Origin: Arthrobotrys musiformis
Lineage: Eukaryota > Ascomycota > Orbiliomycetes > Orbiliales > Orbiliaceae
Assembly: GCA_036971715.1 (NCBI GenBank)
Contig: JAVHJL010000007.1
Span: 1,178,001-1,242,000 of the forward strand
Direction: 5' to 3'
DNA: 64,000 nucleotides
Part shown: positions 24,274 through 34,735 of the stretch, piece by piece
How positions within the stretch are numbered: the stretch's first letter is position 1
How the letters are laid out: each line of letters opens with the position of its first letter
Notes under the pieces: model-generated
What the model saw: only the letters and a program-made list of their open reading frames with translations
Databases searched by the model: none
What the model was told of the DNA's origin: nothing
Program-made: the position numbers and the translations under genes

Positions 24274-27010
24274 ATGCACGACGAATCGCTGTTACTATAC
24301 GCCCGAGCCTACGATTTAGTCGAGGACCACACCTCTATATCACCGCTTTCGTTCATCTGTCTACCCTACGATATCGAGGAAGAGGTGATCAAAGACACCG
24401 AACTGATCTCCAGCTTTCTCCGGAGCCTACCCGTTACCGAGGAAGCTACCCACGAGCGTCTCGAGGTCGTTAGGGACGTTAGCTCCTTGTTGTCGAAGGT
24501 AATATCGCTACGGGGGTATACTGAAAACTTTGGGGATGAGGAATACGCAACGGTGGATGATGCCCGGTTTGAAGAGCCGTTGTTGCGGTATCAGGCGCAT
24601 TCGTCGTTGTATGGGATCGTCCAGCGGGTTGATTCGGACCGATTGTCGTTGAAGGAGGCTGTCGTGGATGAGGATGATGATGAGGGGGTGGAGTTCCCGC
24701 ACTGGGCGTGGGAAAGGCGGAATGAGGTCGTCGCTGATCTCGCGGGTGACAGGATGGCGATTGATAGGAAGGTTTTGGAGTACCTGAGGAGGACGGTGAA
24801 GAACCCCGATCATGATAAAATATCAGCGGATGAGCATGATGATAGTAGCTATAATAATACCCCAGATGTAGGTGTGATACCCTCGATCCGTCCTTTGGGG
24901 TTATAATACCAGTTTGCTCACTTGACATGGATATCAGTTCGAACTCGTGGATCCAGGAGAGATAACCCCGCCTCTATCTCCATTATCCGCACCACAGTGC
25001 CCTATGCCATCGATCTCACTGAGCGAATTGGGAGAAGAATTAGATCCTTTAAACCTTGAACCCGAGGCCAACCTGGTATCTGTTCCCAAATTTGACAATA
25101 CCCACTTGAGGCACGAAACCCTCGATGAAGTTTCCGAAGCCAGTAAATTGCTGAACCGTATTCAGTTGCCGCCTCCCATTAGTTCATCTCCAATCAAATC
25201 CCCAGCAAAAGAACTCCGCGTCGAGGCACCGTTGACGCCTCCGATCACTAGTCCCAACGTTCAATTTCTAACTCTAGATAACAAAAACGATAACCACGTT
25301 TCAATACCCCCCTGTGGGGCGTCAAAGACAGTATCATTACCAAATCTAGTTGAAGAATTCATCCCCCCACCGTCTTTGGACCCCTCAGAAGATGGCTACG
25401 ACGACAGTCAAGACGAACTTACAGAGTCAGCAATGGCCCAGTTCACCTTCGGGGTGATGGAACCCGGTGCGCAGTTCTTTTTGATGCAACTACAACAAGA
25501 GCAACTTGAGGATTCGACAAAGCTCGAACCGGAGGGGGATGGATTACGTGTCGAGCTGCCGGTATTAAACTGGCAACGACCAACTCCCCCGTGGATTTCT
25601 GGTCGAGACACTGGAGAAAGTTTGGTAGACGCTATCGACGAGGGAATCATGAAGAGGTGGGAGTATAGAAAAAGCCTCGACATAGCAGGTCTATGCTGGA
25701 CGATCGGTAGTATCAAGACCCCTCAACCCGGGCTTACAGAAACGATCTTCCCGGAAAACGAAGAGGAATTATGGAAGGGAATCGAAGAAGTATTCCCCGT
25801 GCTCCCTCTCGAAACAATAATCGAAGACGAAGGCGACAGCTTCCGGGAGGATATCCCACAAGAAGACGAAGACCTCGAGTGCGCCAAAATCCAACCAAAG
25901 ATGGATCTCGACAGCCTGATAGAAAGGAAAAGGATCCAAAACCCCACCTCCAATCGAAGATACCCAATATCCCTCCTCGACCCACACAGCAACCTCTCAT
26001 CCTTCCTATCCCTCCAAAACCGTAATATACCTATCGAACCCCCCCTCGAAACTTTACTCTCCTCCTCATCAGCACCCCCCTCTCCCACCTCCTCACTCCC
26101 CAATTCACAAACCAGCCCCTCAACAATCCACCCACCAACCTCAACCTCCCCACCCCCACCAGACCCATCCTCAAAATTTATAATCTCAGCCTCTTTCTTC
26201 TCCAACCGCACCCTCTGCAAATCAATCCAATCCCTCTGCCCAACCTCAAAATTCATAGAACGAGACTTCACCCCCTCACAAAACAAACAACTCCCCGAAC
26301 CCACTCCAGAAGCAGACATCACCGTCTCCCCACTGATGGGAATCCTCCTAACCGACTTCCAAACAATCAGAAAACGACGCCTACCGACCGAAACCACCAT
26401 CCTTCCATCCGAGGAAATAAGATCCAAAATATCGATGCTATCACAACGGTATAAAACCCTCGCGGTGGGGGTGTGTATGGACTTCGGCACAACACCGGGG
26501 ATGGGGATAGAATTATGCGCGGCCGATTGTGCTATTCTATCAGCGTTCACGGGGTTCTGCGAAAGTATGGGGGGTGTGGATATCACCATCATCCCCGCGC
26601 ACGGTAGCGATCGCATCCGCCAACTTTCTAGATGGATCGTTGGGGTGATGAATTACCACTCCACGACGTGGAGGGGACTCGCTTTGGAGGTTGAGATTTC
26701 GGAGAAGGAGGAGCCGGTTCGTTTACCCCCCTCCCGTAGGCCCCATTCTTTGCAAAGAAGAAAGACAGAAAAACAAGTACGAATGGAACGGCTGATTTAG
26801 TTATAGTGGGAGACCTTCCTCCGTAATGCGGGCATGAACTCCTACGCCGCACAAGCGGTATTGACGAAACTGACCGAAAGCGGATGTCGGCTGGTGGATT
26901 TCGTCACCATCGAGCGGGAGAGCAGACGGTTGATATTCGAACCATACATCGGGCGCGAATGTCTGGAACGATTCGAGGAGGTCATCGGCGTTCAATGGCA
27001 GGATTCTTAA
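24274..27010 (+). CDS. Probable ZIP2/SHOC1-type XPF-like meiotic protein
   Basis: Exons are 24274-24867, 24938-26716 and 26807-27010, all phase 0, 858 residues. Donors are GTAGGT and GTTCGT. The N-terminal two thirds are acidic and Pro/Ser-rich with motifs such as FELVDPGEITPPLSPL. The C-terminus (residues about 680-790) resembles an inactive XPF nuclease fold: LMGILLTDFQTIRKRRLP, then RYKTLAVGVCMDFG, then ADCAILSAFTGFCESMGG. It is followed, after intron 2, by a helix-hairpin-helix-like tail (LRNAGMNSYAAQAVLTKL). This arrangement is that of the ZMM protein Zip2 (SHOC1), which with Spo16 binds branched recombination intermediates and promotes crossovers. No catalytic ERKxxxD motif is seen. Identity is inferred from architecture; an unrelated XPF-family protein remains possible. 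Confidence 0.55.
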
Positions 27011-27219
27011 CCCATCATGATAAAAAGGAACAGACCATGCTGAAGAAAATTAATATATCACTTATACCTATTCGATGTATTTAACCCCAGACCCTAGAAA
27101 AGCGTTACCAAAATTCCACAAAGGCACTTGTAACCCATCAACTAGACAATGGGACCCCAAACAAGCCCAATCACCACCCCAAACATCCTCATAAACCCCA
27201 CCCTCCAAAAAATTAAAAA

Positions 27220-27235
27220 AATAGAAAAAAAGAAA
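27220..27235 (-). terminator. Probable Pol III T-run terminator
   Basis: On the minus strand, runs of seven or more T (complement of A-runs around 27212-27232) begin about 10 bases after the tRNA 3' end, the usual form of an RNA polymerase III terminator. Confidence 0.6.
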
Positions 27236-27242
27236 GGCGGAA

Positions 27243-27377
27243 TGCGTCCGCCGGGAGTCGAACCCGGGTCTATTGCTTGGACTAAGCAGGGAATCGTTAG
27301 AATCAGGGTCGTATGAGGTGTATTTGTTATAAGTTGGAACTTACAGGCAATAATGATAACCGTTACACCACAGACGC
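27243..27377 (-). tRNA. tRNA-Gly(UCC) with a GT-AG, spliceosomal-type intron
   Basis: Read on the minus strand, the gene starts GCGTCTG at 27377 and ends CGGACGC plus discriminator A at 27243. All seven acceptor pairs form (one is U-G). The T arm is CCGGG-TTCGACT-CCCGG and contains a perfect B box (GGTTCGACTCC). The D arm carries an A-box-like TGGTGTAACGG. Removing 27344-27282 (63 nt) gives anticodon stem ATTGC/GCAAT around the loop CTTCCAA, hence anticodon UCC, and a 72-nt tRNA whose anticodon arm is the same as that of known eukaryotic tRNA-Gly(UCC) from the loop through the adjoining G-C and C-G pairs. The intron interrupts positions 33 and 34. Splicing at the canonical 37/38 would give loop CTGTAAA, anticodon GUA, in a glycine-type body. 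A T-rich stretch 10-20 bases downstream can serve as the Pol III terminator. Confidence 0.9.
27282..27344 (-). other. Intron inside tRNA-Gly with mRNA-type splice signals
   Basis: Sixty-three bases begin GTAAGT (27344-27339), contain CTAAC (27300-27296) with its branch adenosine 15 nt before the end, and finish CTTAG (27286-27282). Sliding the boundaries by one base either way breaks the tRNA, so the GT-AG placement is forced. Length, donor, branch point and acceptor all match mRNA introns of neighbouring genes. Confidence 0.85.
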
Positions 27378-28078
27378 TGGTCAGGATATCCAACCAACCC
27401 CCGCTTGACGCACAACTCGCAATCAACAAAATCAGTCAACACCAACTCGGGAGTTCGGCGGAAGGTCGGTGGTTATTACCCATCACGTAAAAACACCAGG
27501 AGGAAGGTAAAATATGATAGACTGTAAAACGGAATTCAAGACGGGTGTATATAAAGGATATAATCCTCAACTCCGAACTGCATCCTACTCTCTGTCGATC
27601 TTCCGGGAGATATATGGTTATAGCCAAGCTCCCGACACACAAATACCCGGAGATCTAAGCAAGACCACAAACATCGTGTGAAACCTACGCCAGCACTCCC
27701 GAAACCACATAAAATCACCACACCACCGAGACAACCACACACCACCGAAAACGTCAAGTATAAAAAAACCAAAAGCAGCATTTTATTATTCCCATTTCCC
27801 ATCGTCTATCTCTATTTCCTCCGAGTAAGAATACATAATTTTTAAAAAACAAAAACAAAGAATGAAAAAAAAAGTGCACATTTTGGTCGTGACCGGAACA
27901 CCGGTCCCATCGTATTAATCCCAATCCAGCGAATTCATTATTAAAAAGAAAGAATATTAAAAGTGTGCGTAATGATAATAGTAGTAGTAAAAAAAAAAAA
28001 GAGGAAAGGCAAAGGGGACAATACGAGGCGGGAGGAGGCTTCCGGGTAGGATTCCAGCTCCGGCTTAATTATAAAAAA
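27378..28078. other. Intergenic, nothing recognised
   Basis: Upstream flank of the tRNA gene and 3' flank of the SNF2 gene. The right half has homopolymeric A/T runs that fit a 3' UTR. No gene is recognised. Confidence 0.4.
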
Positions 28079-31000
28079 TTAAACCTTCGCCTTCTTCCTC
28101 CCTTTCGCCTCCTCTTCCGCCTCGTTGGCCCTCTTCGCACCCCTGCTAGGGGTGCTTCGGCCGCTCACGCTCCCCGCCCTGATGGGGGTAGAAGCACCAC
28201 TCGTCTCCCCCGCATCCTTCCTCTTCCTCGGGCTGCTTCTAACCCCGGCGGCGGCAGCGATCGCCGGCTTCTTCGAGAAGAAGGCGTCCAGGCCAGTTTG
28301 CTTGACCTTTGGTCCCTCCCCGCCCTTTTTGGGGACCGAGACCTTGGGCATGGGGCCGCGAGGGGTCTTAACCCCGTTCTCCTTCTTTTTGCCTTTCTTG
28401 GCGCTCATAGTTGATGTCGCCGTTTCTTCCCCCTCGCCCTCCTCGGCCTCGCCTCCAACCTCAATCGCATCCGCCTTCTTCCCCTTTCTAACGCCCTTGC
28501 CCTTGGCAACCTTGACGTTTTCCTTCTTAACCGCCGCTTTCCCTTTCGCCTTTCTCTTCTTCCCGCCCGCAGTTTCGGTCGACTCGACATCATCGGCATC
28601 CACTATGATGACATTGTTGTCCCCATCAACTTCTCCGGCAGGCGTGATGATTCCACTGCTTCCGCCGGCGACCGTAGTTCCATCGGTCATGCTCTCAACC
28701 TCCATCTTCTCAGCCTTCTTCTTGTTGGCCTCGGCAAGTTCTTCCTTCTTGGCCTTCTCTCGTCGCTCGCGTTCTTCCTCGGCCTCCCTGATGATGTTAA
28801 GACAAGCGGCATTGTAGTCGGGATCCTTTCGGCTGTCGACGCAGTTGTGGCATTCGACGTAAAAGGCCTGCGGGACAGCGTGGTAATCCAGAAGTTGGAA
28901 TTCCAAAATTTCATCCCCAATAAGGTTCGCGATGTCAAAGTCGAGACAATCCTCGCAGTAAGCGCGTTCGCAGAAGCGACAGCGGTAGAGCATGTTGCCG
29001 GCGTCGGATGTTTTTCTACAAGAGTTCATATCGTATGAGTATAAAGTTTAGAATGACCGAAATTGGGGTATACGTACTGTTCACAATCGTAGCACTCGTG
29101 CTGCGAGCAATGGTACTGCATCTTCCCATTACTCTTATATTTGTGCTCTTCATCGAGGCACTCGTAGTGATAGGATCGTGGACAGCTAGAGCAGCAAATG
29201 ATATCTCCGCCATCGGTACAGACTTGACAGTAGTCCTGGTTGGTGATCTTGGCCTTCTTCCGCCCCGGGGGGCTCTTCAAACTGGGGTCTTTGCCCGCCA
29301 GGGTAGCCACCGCTTCCCTGTGTAACAACGCAAACTCGGTTAGCAGGGGTTCGAAAGCAGCTGTATGATTGGGTCAAATACGAACCATGGGTTATTCCCA
29401 AGTGTCTCCTTCAAGACCTCGTAACCGTCAACCATGACAGTTCGATTCTTTCCTGCCCGTCTGTCACTTCTATCCAATTCCGCCTCTGCAGTGGCTTTGG
29501 CCTGCTTTTCCATCTCCTCCCTGCCCATTTTCTTGCCTTCAAAGAGTCTTGTCTCCACCTTCTCAGCACTATTCAACCACTCTTCCTCTTGTTCTTTCTT
29601 TGTTGCTTCATCGATCTCATCATCGTCCCCGTCATGATCCATGACCGTGTAATTCTTGCATTTCTCCAACATGGTGTCCCAGTCCCATTCCATCATTTCT
29701 TTTGGATCGATCTCAGGTCGTGCGATAGCTTGAGCGCCACGTCGTACGAGAGTCATCAGCTGATTCATGGTGAATTTTGGTGCGTCTTCTTCGTCGTCAG
29801 CTGGAGAAGTGGCGCCAGCAGCGGGTTTCTTGGTGCCGTGGATGTCGCGCATGGATTCCGTGACCTTGGCAGAGAGATACAACTTCTTCTGAATACGCCC
29901 GATCATCTGTTCTTCGACTGTACCTTGCGTAACAAGTTTGTACACGGTGACTTTCTTAGTTTGGCCGATACGGTGGGATCGGGCCATTGCTTGCAGGCTG
30001 TGTGGTTTATGTCAGTATATAATCATGAGAATCGTTACGGGGTTTTTAGGTACATACTCAGCTTGCGGGTTCCAGTTAGCATCGATCATAACAACCTCTG
30101 TCGCACTTGTCAAGTTGATGCCCAAACCACCGGCTTTGGTCGAAATTAGGAAGACTTTGTATGGGGATTCGGCTTGATTGAACAGTCTGATACTAAGATT
30201 TCTGCGCGCTCGGCCCGTCGATCCATCCAATCGCAAGTATTTGAACTGGGATCCATCGCCACCAACAAGCGGCAAGAACTCTTCACAAATATCCAAAGTT
30301 TTCGTAAAGTTGGAGAAGATCAACACTTTTCGGTCCTGCTTGATAACCAGCTGCGTGATGAGTTTTTCGAGAACCATGAACTTGCCAGAGGCAGTAATAA
30401 TGTGTTGTCCAGGGTAGTACGGGTCCGGCTCCGCAGTAGGGATGAGGTATGGGTGGTTACAGATTTTGCGGAGCTGGATGAGGATGTTCATGAGTTTACG
30501 CCATGAGGGATCGGATTTGACCTGCTCAATACTTTTTTTCACGGCTTCCTCAACTTCATTCCACTCCTCATTGTCTGCCTTGATAGTAACCTCCTCGCCG
30601 TCGCCGTCGACCCTTATTTCGACGTTATCGAGCCGTTTGGCCTCTTCCTTGGCAGCAGTGATATCGGCGGATTCCTTGCTCTTGGAGTTCTTGAACAGAC
30701 GCTCTAGCATGGAGTTGTCCAATTTCGTAAGGATCATAGTGTACCACATTCTTTGCATGGGTGAAAGCGGCACATATAGTACAACTTCTTCTTTGTCTGG
30801 GATACCGAGACTGATACCGGGGGATTGCTTTGTACGGCGCTTCATGATGAGTTCCAACAAGTTACGGGAACTGTCGACAAAGGTAGTGTCGACTTTGCCG
30901 CGGGTCAGATCAAAAGCTTGACGCCATTCGTCGCATGTACGGTTGGTAAACACTTCGGGGTACAGCCAGTGAACCAATGACCAAAGCTCGAATAAATTGT

Positions 31001-33171
31001 TTTGGATTGGGGTGCCGGTGAGGATCAAGCGGTATTCAGCTTTGATGGATTGAAGCGACTGCGAAGACAATGTCTCGGAATTCTTGATCTGATGGCCCTC
31101 GTCCACTATAATTTCACTCGACGTTAGATGGGATACCTTACTAGCTATGGTAGTTGAGAGAAGGAGGTAACTTACAGGCAACATATCGCCAGATAAAGGC
31201 TCTCTTGAACCAAACCTTTTCGGCTACGAAAGTGTCGTACGAGGTAACGATGATGTCCCAGCCACGTTTCGGGTTTTCGGGGTGGACTGGATTCTCGCTT
31301 CCGTCTTTGCCGCTCTCCAGGCCTTTCTCGGCTAGTCGCTTCAATCGAGTACGTTCTTTGATCGGACCGTGCAATCGCATAGCTCGTAGATGTGGTACAA
31401 ACTTTTTCGCTTCGTTGACCCAGCTTGTAAGAACGCTCAATGGGCAGACGACGAGGAAAGGTCGATGGGGATGCGATTTGTCGATCTCGCTGGCGGATTG
31501 AGCCGAGATATAGGAGAACAGGGACAAAGTTTGAAGGGTCTTCCCGAGACCCATCTCGTCTCCAAGAATGCCGGAAAGACCGTTCTTGTTCAACCAGAGA
31601 AGCCAAGAGAGACCCTCGATCTGGTAAGGCTTCATGACAGCTTGGATCCTGCGAAGGTTGTTAGTATTGAAGGTTGAATTGCGTGTGGAAGGGGACTCAC
31701 TCTTTAGGCTGGCTTTCCAAAAGTTCGTATGGAATTGGAGCTTCGACGGAGCTACCGTACTCCGCCTCGAGCTTCTTGAGGTAGTTGCTGTCTCCAACCA
31801 AGGGTTGAAAAGTGTCTTTGTGAGTGATGAGAAAGTTGTTGCGTCTTCGAGCGGTCTCAGCTGTAAGAGCATCGCGGATCTGTGCTCTCGTCACATCCTC
31901 GTTCTCGGGTTCCTCGAAGATACTTCGCTTGGGAGCAGCAGCCCTCGAAGACGCCGTTCTTCTCTTCGGCCTTTCGTCTTCGTCGCTTCCGAGACCAGAC
32001 ATGGCAGATCCTTCGTCCGAGGAGAAGAGGTCGTCGTAATCAGATAGCTCTTCCTTAAATCGTCCCTGTGTGGTATTCTTCGCGCTGCGGCTTAGGGACT
32101 CTCTCTTTGGGGCGACAGCAAAACGTTCGTTCCTTTCCTCCTGTCTGCTCCTCTTGAGTTGCTCTCTCTTCGAGAGACTGCGTCTCTTGGATCCGGCTGC
32201 CGTCATGGTTTCGAATGCAGCAGGCTTTTTGATGTTGGAACGATCACGGAAGGTTCGACTACCGATCATGACCCCCGGGACGTTGACGTACTTTCCGGAA
32301 AGCGGGGAGGTTGTGACGTTGGTCATGGAGACTCGCTTGATCATCATTCGCGGGGTGCCCGCTTGATTTGGCCTATGTGGGCTTGGAGCGTGGGTGATTT
32401 TGGTTGTGATGGGGATAGGGATGTTGTTGTTGAATGGAGGCTTCCGTGATTCAAATTCGGAGTCTTCGTCTTCCTCCTCGTCATCGTCTGGATCCGAGTG
32501 GGAAGAAGGATGATAGTCGTCTTGATGACCTCGATCAGAGTGGGAAGACGAGTGATAACCGTTGTCCTTGCTGTCGCGGACGGGAGTAGTAGGGCTTTGA
32601 CCTGGAGCTACGATGTCATTGCTATTGATATCGCCGTTGGCATTGACAGCAGCAGTTTCTGTGACGGTTGGATTGGTGTTTAGTGATGCTTCTGCCGAGA
32701 GGAAGAAGGCATCCTGAGCAGGAGTCTGAGATGATGATAGAGGAGAATCAAGAGTTAGCTAGCGTTTTTGTTTCCAGCAGGTTCTTTGGAGTGCGTGCAG
32801 AGCTACGCGTTTTAGGACAAAGACGAGGGAGGGTTTTTTTGGGAAGATGTTGAGGCTACACAAAGAAGGGTTCCTGCAGCAGCAGCAGCAACAACCAACC
32901 AATAGCGAGGATGAAATGGCGAAGATGCGAAACATGAATGCTTGCTTACCTGAGCTCTCGAACGGGAGGCAGCCATCTTTTTTCCCTGGATGGTTAGGAG
33001 AGTTCCTTGACCGGGTTTTGTTGGTGATGCTGTTCTTGATCTGTCGATGGGAGGAGCATGGACGGGGAGAGCTTCAGCTTCAGCTTCGACAGCAGCAGCA
33101 GGAGCAGAAGAAGAAGAAGGCGAGTGAGATGGATTCGGAAGGGTGGGATTGTTGCCGAGAGGGCTGAACAT
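28079..33171 (-). CDS. SNF2-family chromatin remodeller with C-terminal PHD finger (PasG-like)
   Basis: Exons are 33171-32950, 32725-31701, 31648-31176, 31105-30058, 29997-29386, 29317-29078 and 29015-28079, giving 1518 residues with every junction in frame. The N-terminus is disordered and acidic. The ATPase starts near residue 420: KPYQIEGLSWLLWL, Walker A GDEMGLGKT, DEGHQIKN at the exon 3/4 junction, LTGTPIQNN, and helicase C motifs LRLDGSTGRARR and ARSHRIGQTKKVTVYKL. After the ATPase comes TLAGKDPS and a PHD-type Cys/His domain (CQVCTDGGDIICC, CSQHECYDCEQ), then a second zinc cluster (CRFCERAYCEDC), and a Lys-rich basic tail. It should be a nuclear DNA translocase acting on nucleosomes; fungal genomes name this arrangement PasG, after mammalian LSH/PASG. 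The 224-nt first intron is the least certain junction. Confidence 0.85.
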
Positions 33172-34735
33172 GCTTGAGGAGAGAAGAAGGCGCGGGATGA
33201 TGAATCTGTCTCAATTTAAAGAGTCTAGATGGTTGATTGATGGATTGATTGACTGATTGGTATCCCTGGCCGGCCGGATAGCGGCAGTGGTAAGGGAGAG
33301 AGAGAAGAACGTGCGTGGTAAGGAAGAGCGTGCGGTTGTGAGGAAGAGCCGTGGTTGAGCGGACGAGGCTCTCAGCTTTCTTGCGAAACTCGAGTTGTTT
33401 CCCCGGACAGGGACTACTGCTAAATAATATTATTTATTACAGGCACCATACAACCAACCAACCTATATCAACCAACACAACTCGAAAAAAACAAAAAGAG
33501 GACGATGGTATCGATTAGAGAAAATGGTGAAGAAGGGGATTAATAGAGGATTGAATCGGGGACGTGAAGGGTAAGAAGAGGGGGGGGGCTTCGGGGGACG
33601 GGGGAGGACGATGGGAGAAGAAAGAGAGAAGAAGAAGAGAGAAAAAAAAAAAGGAGAGAAAATTGAGCAGCTGTTCGGACGGAACAGAACAGAACACAGA
33701 ACAGAACAGAACACACAGAACAGAACACACAGACAACTAACTAACAGACCAGCAGACGAACGCCGTCTTTCCTTCTATTTTTAAAATTTACACAGATCGA
33801 TGCCAATCTGTTGTATATTACCTATGTATATATTATATTATATATTATGTTATGTAAAGGTGTTGAGTTGGGAGATATCCCACCGTGGATATTCACTGTG
33901 CTGATGAGTCAGCATACACCTCTGTACCTTTATACGCTCTATACACCTATACACCTTATACTTCTTATATGCACAGCTATCAAGTATATATGGATATATG
34001 GGTATATTGGTGGCTGTAACGGTCAAGTTTGGTGGGAGACGCGTTTGCACGCGTTCGAGGCTGCTAGTAAAAAAATGGGATGAGGGAAGGTGTCGTCGTG
34101 AGATCGGACCTGGGACCCCTGGTCTCAATCCACCTCGTCTTAACGCCGACTGATAGAAGCCCTATCTTGAGTCATAGCTTGTCTGCCCACATTCTGTATT
34201 CTATAAAATATTATATTATATCGATCACAGGTGTTCTATAGACTATATCACTCACCCTCGAGACTACGAATAGAGACTAAATATAAGGGATTTGGCTTCT
34301 TTCGGACATTTCGATATTTGGCATGGCAATGCGATGGATTGGCTAGTTGAGAGTCGCAGCAGAGTCGAGGGTGCCGTTGCCGTGGCTGGCGACAGCATCC
34401 GCGGATGTGTTGATGTGTTGCGGGGCTCCCGCTGTTTGTCATTCTCCTCTGTTGGCCTTATCTCCTCCTCCTCCTCCTCTTCTCCTTTCCCGCTTCCTCT
34501 TCTCTTCCTTCTTATCGTCATCATCATCATCTTCTTCTTCCTCATCGCCATCGCCATCACATCCACGCCTGCAGCTTCCCCGCATCATCGCCATCGGCTT
34601 CGACATCATTATCATCAACTCCAACTCCAACTTCAAACTCTCCTCACGACTCTTCTCTTCCCGGTGACCCCAGCGAGCTTCAAGGCCTGGTCACTGTTGA
34701 CATCCGCTCCCATCGGTTTCCTCCCTCCCTGTTTT
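33172..34735. other. Divergent intergenic region with low-complexity tracts
   Basis: Separates the SNF2 gene (minus) from the F-box/UIM gene (plus), so both promoters lie here. It holds a purine-rich tract and GAACA-type repeats (about 33590-33725), AT-rich sequence (33780-34230), and a CT/TCA-rich 5' leader (34440-34640). Open frames across the leader are low complexity and not credited. Confidence 0.5.
33675..33730. repeat. Short tandem repeat, ACAGA/ACAGAAC type
   Basis: Irregular tandem copies of the motif GAACAGAACA between a purine-rich tract and the next AT-rich block; intergenic. Confidence 0.7.

Noticed and set aside
25723..26616. 297-codon minus-strand frame
   Set aside because: Antisense to the XPF-like gene; composition is that of a reverse-complement shadow.
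28125..28817. 230-codon plus-strand frame
   Set aside because: Antisense to the Lys-rich tail and PHD region of the SNF2 gene.
34080..34150. Possible tRNA-like stretch (GGACCTGGGACC)
   Set aside because: No B box and no cloverleaf could be folded.
34292..34735. Frame extending the UFO1-like protein upstream
   Set aside because: Low-complexity Ser/Ile/Phe translation of CT- and TCA-rich DNA with no ATG start; treated as 5' leader.
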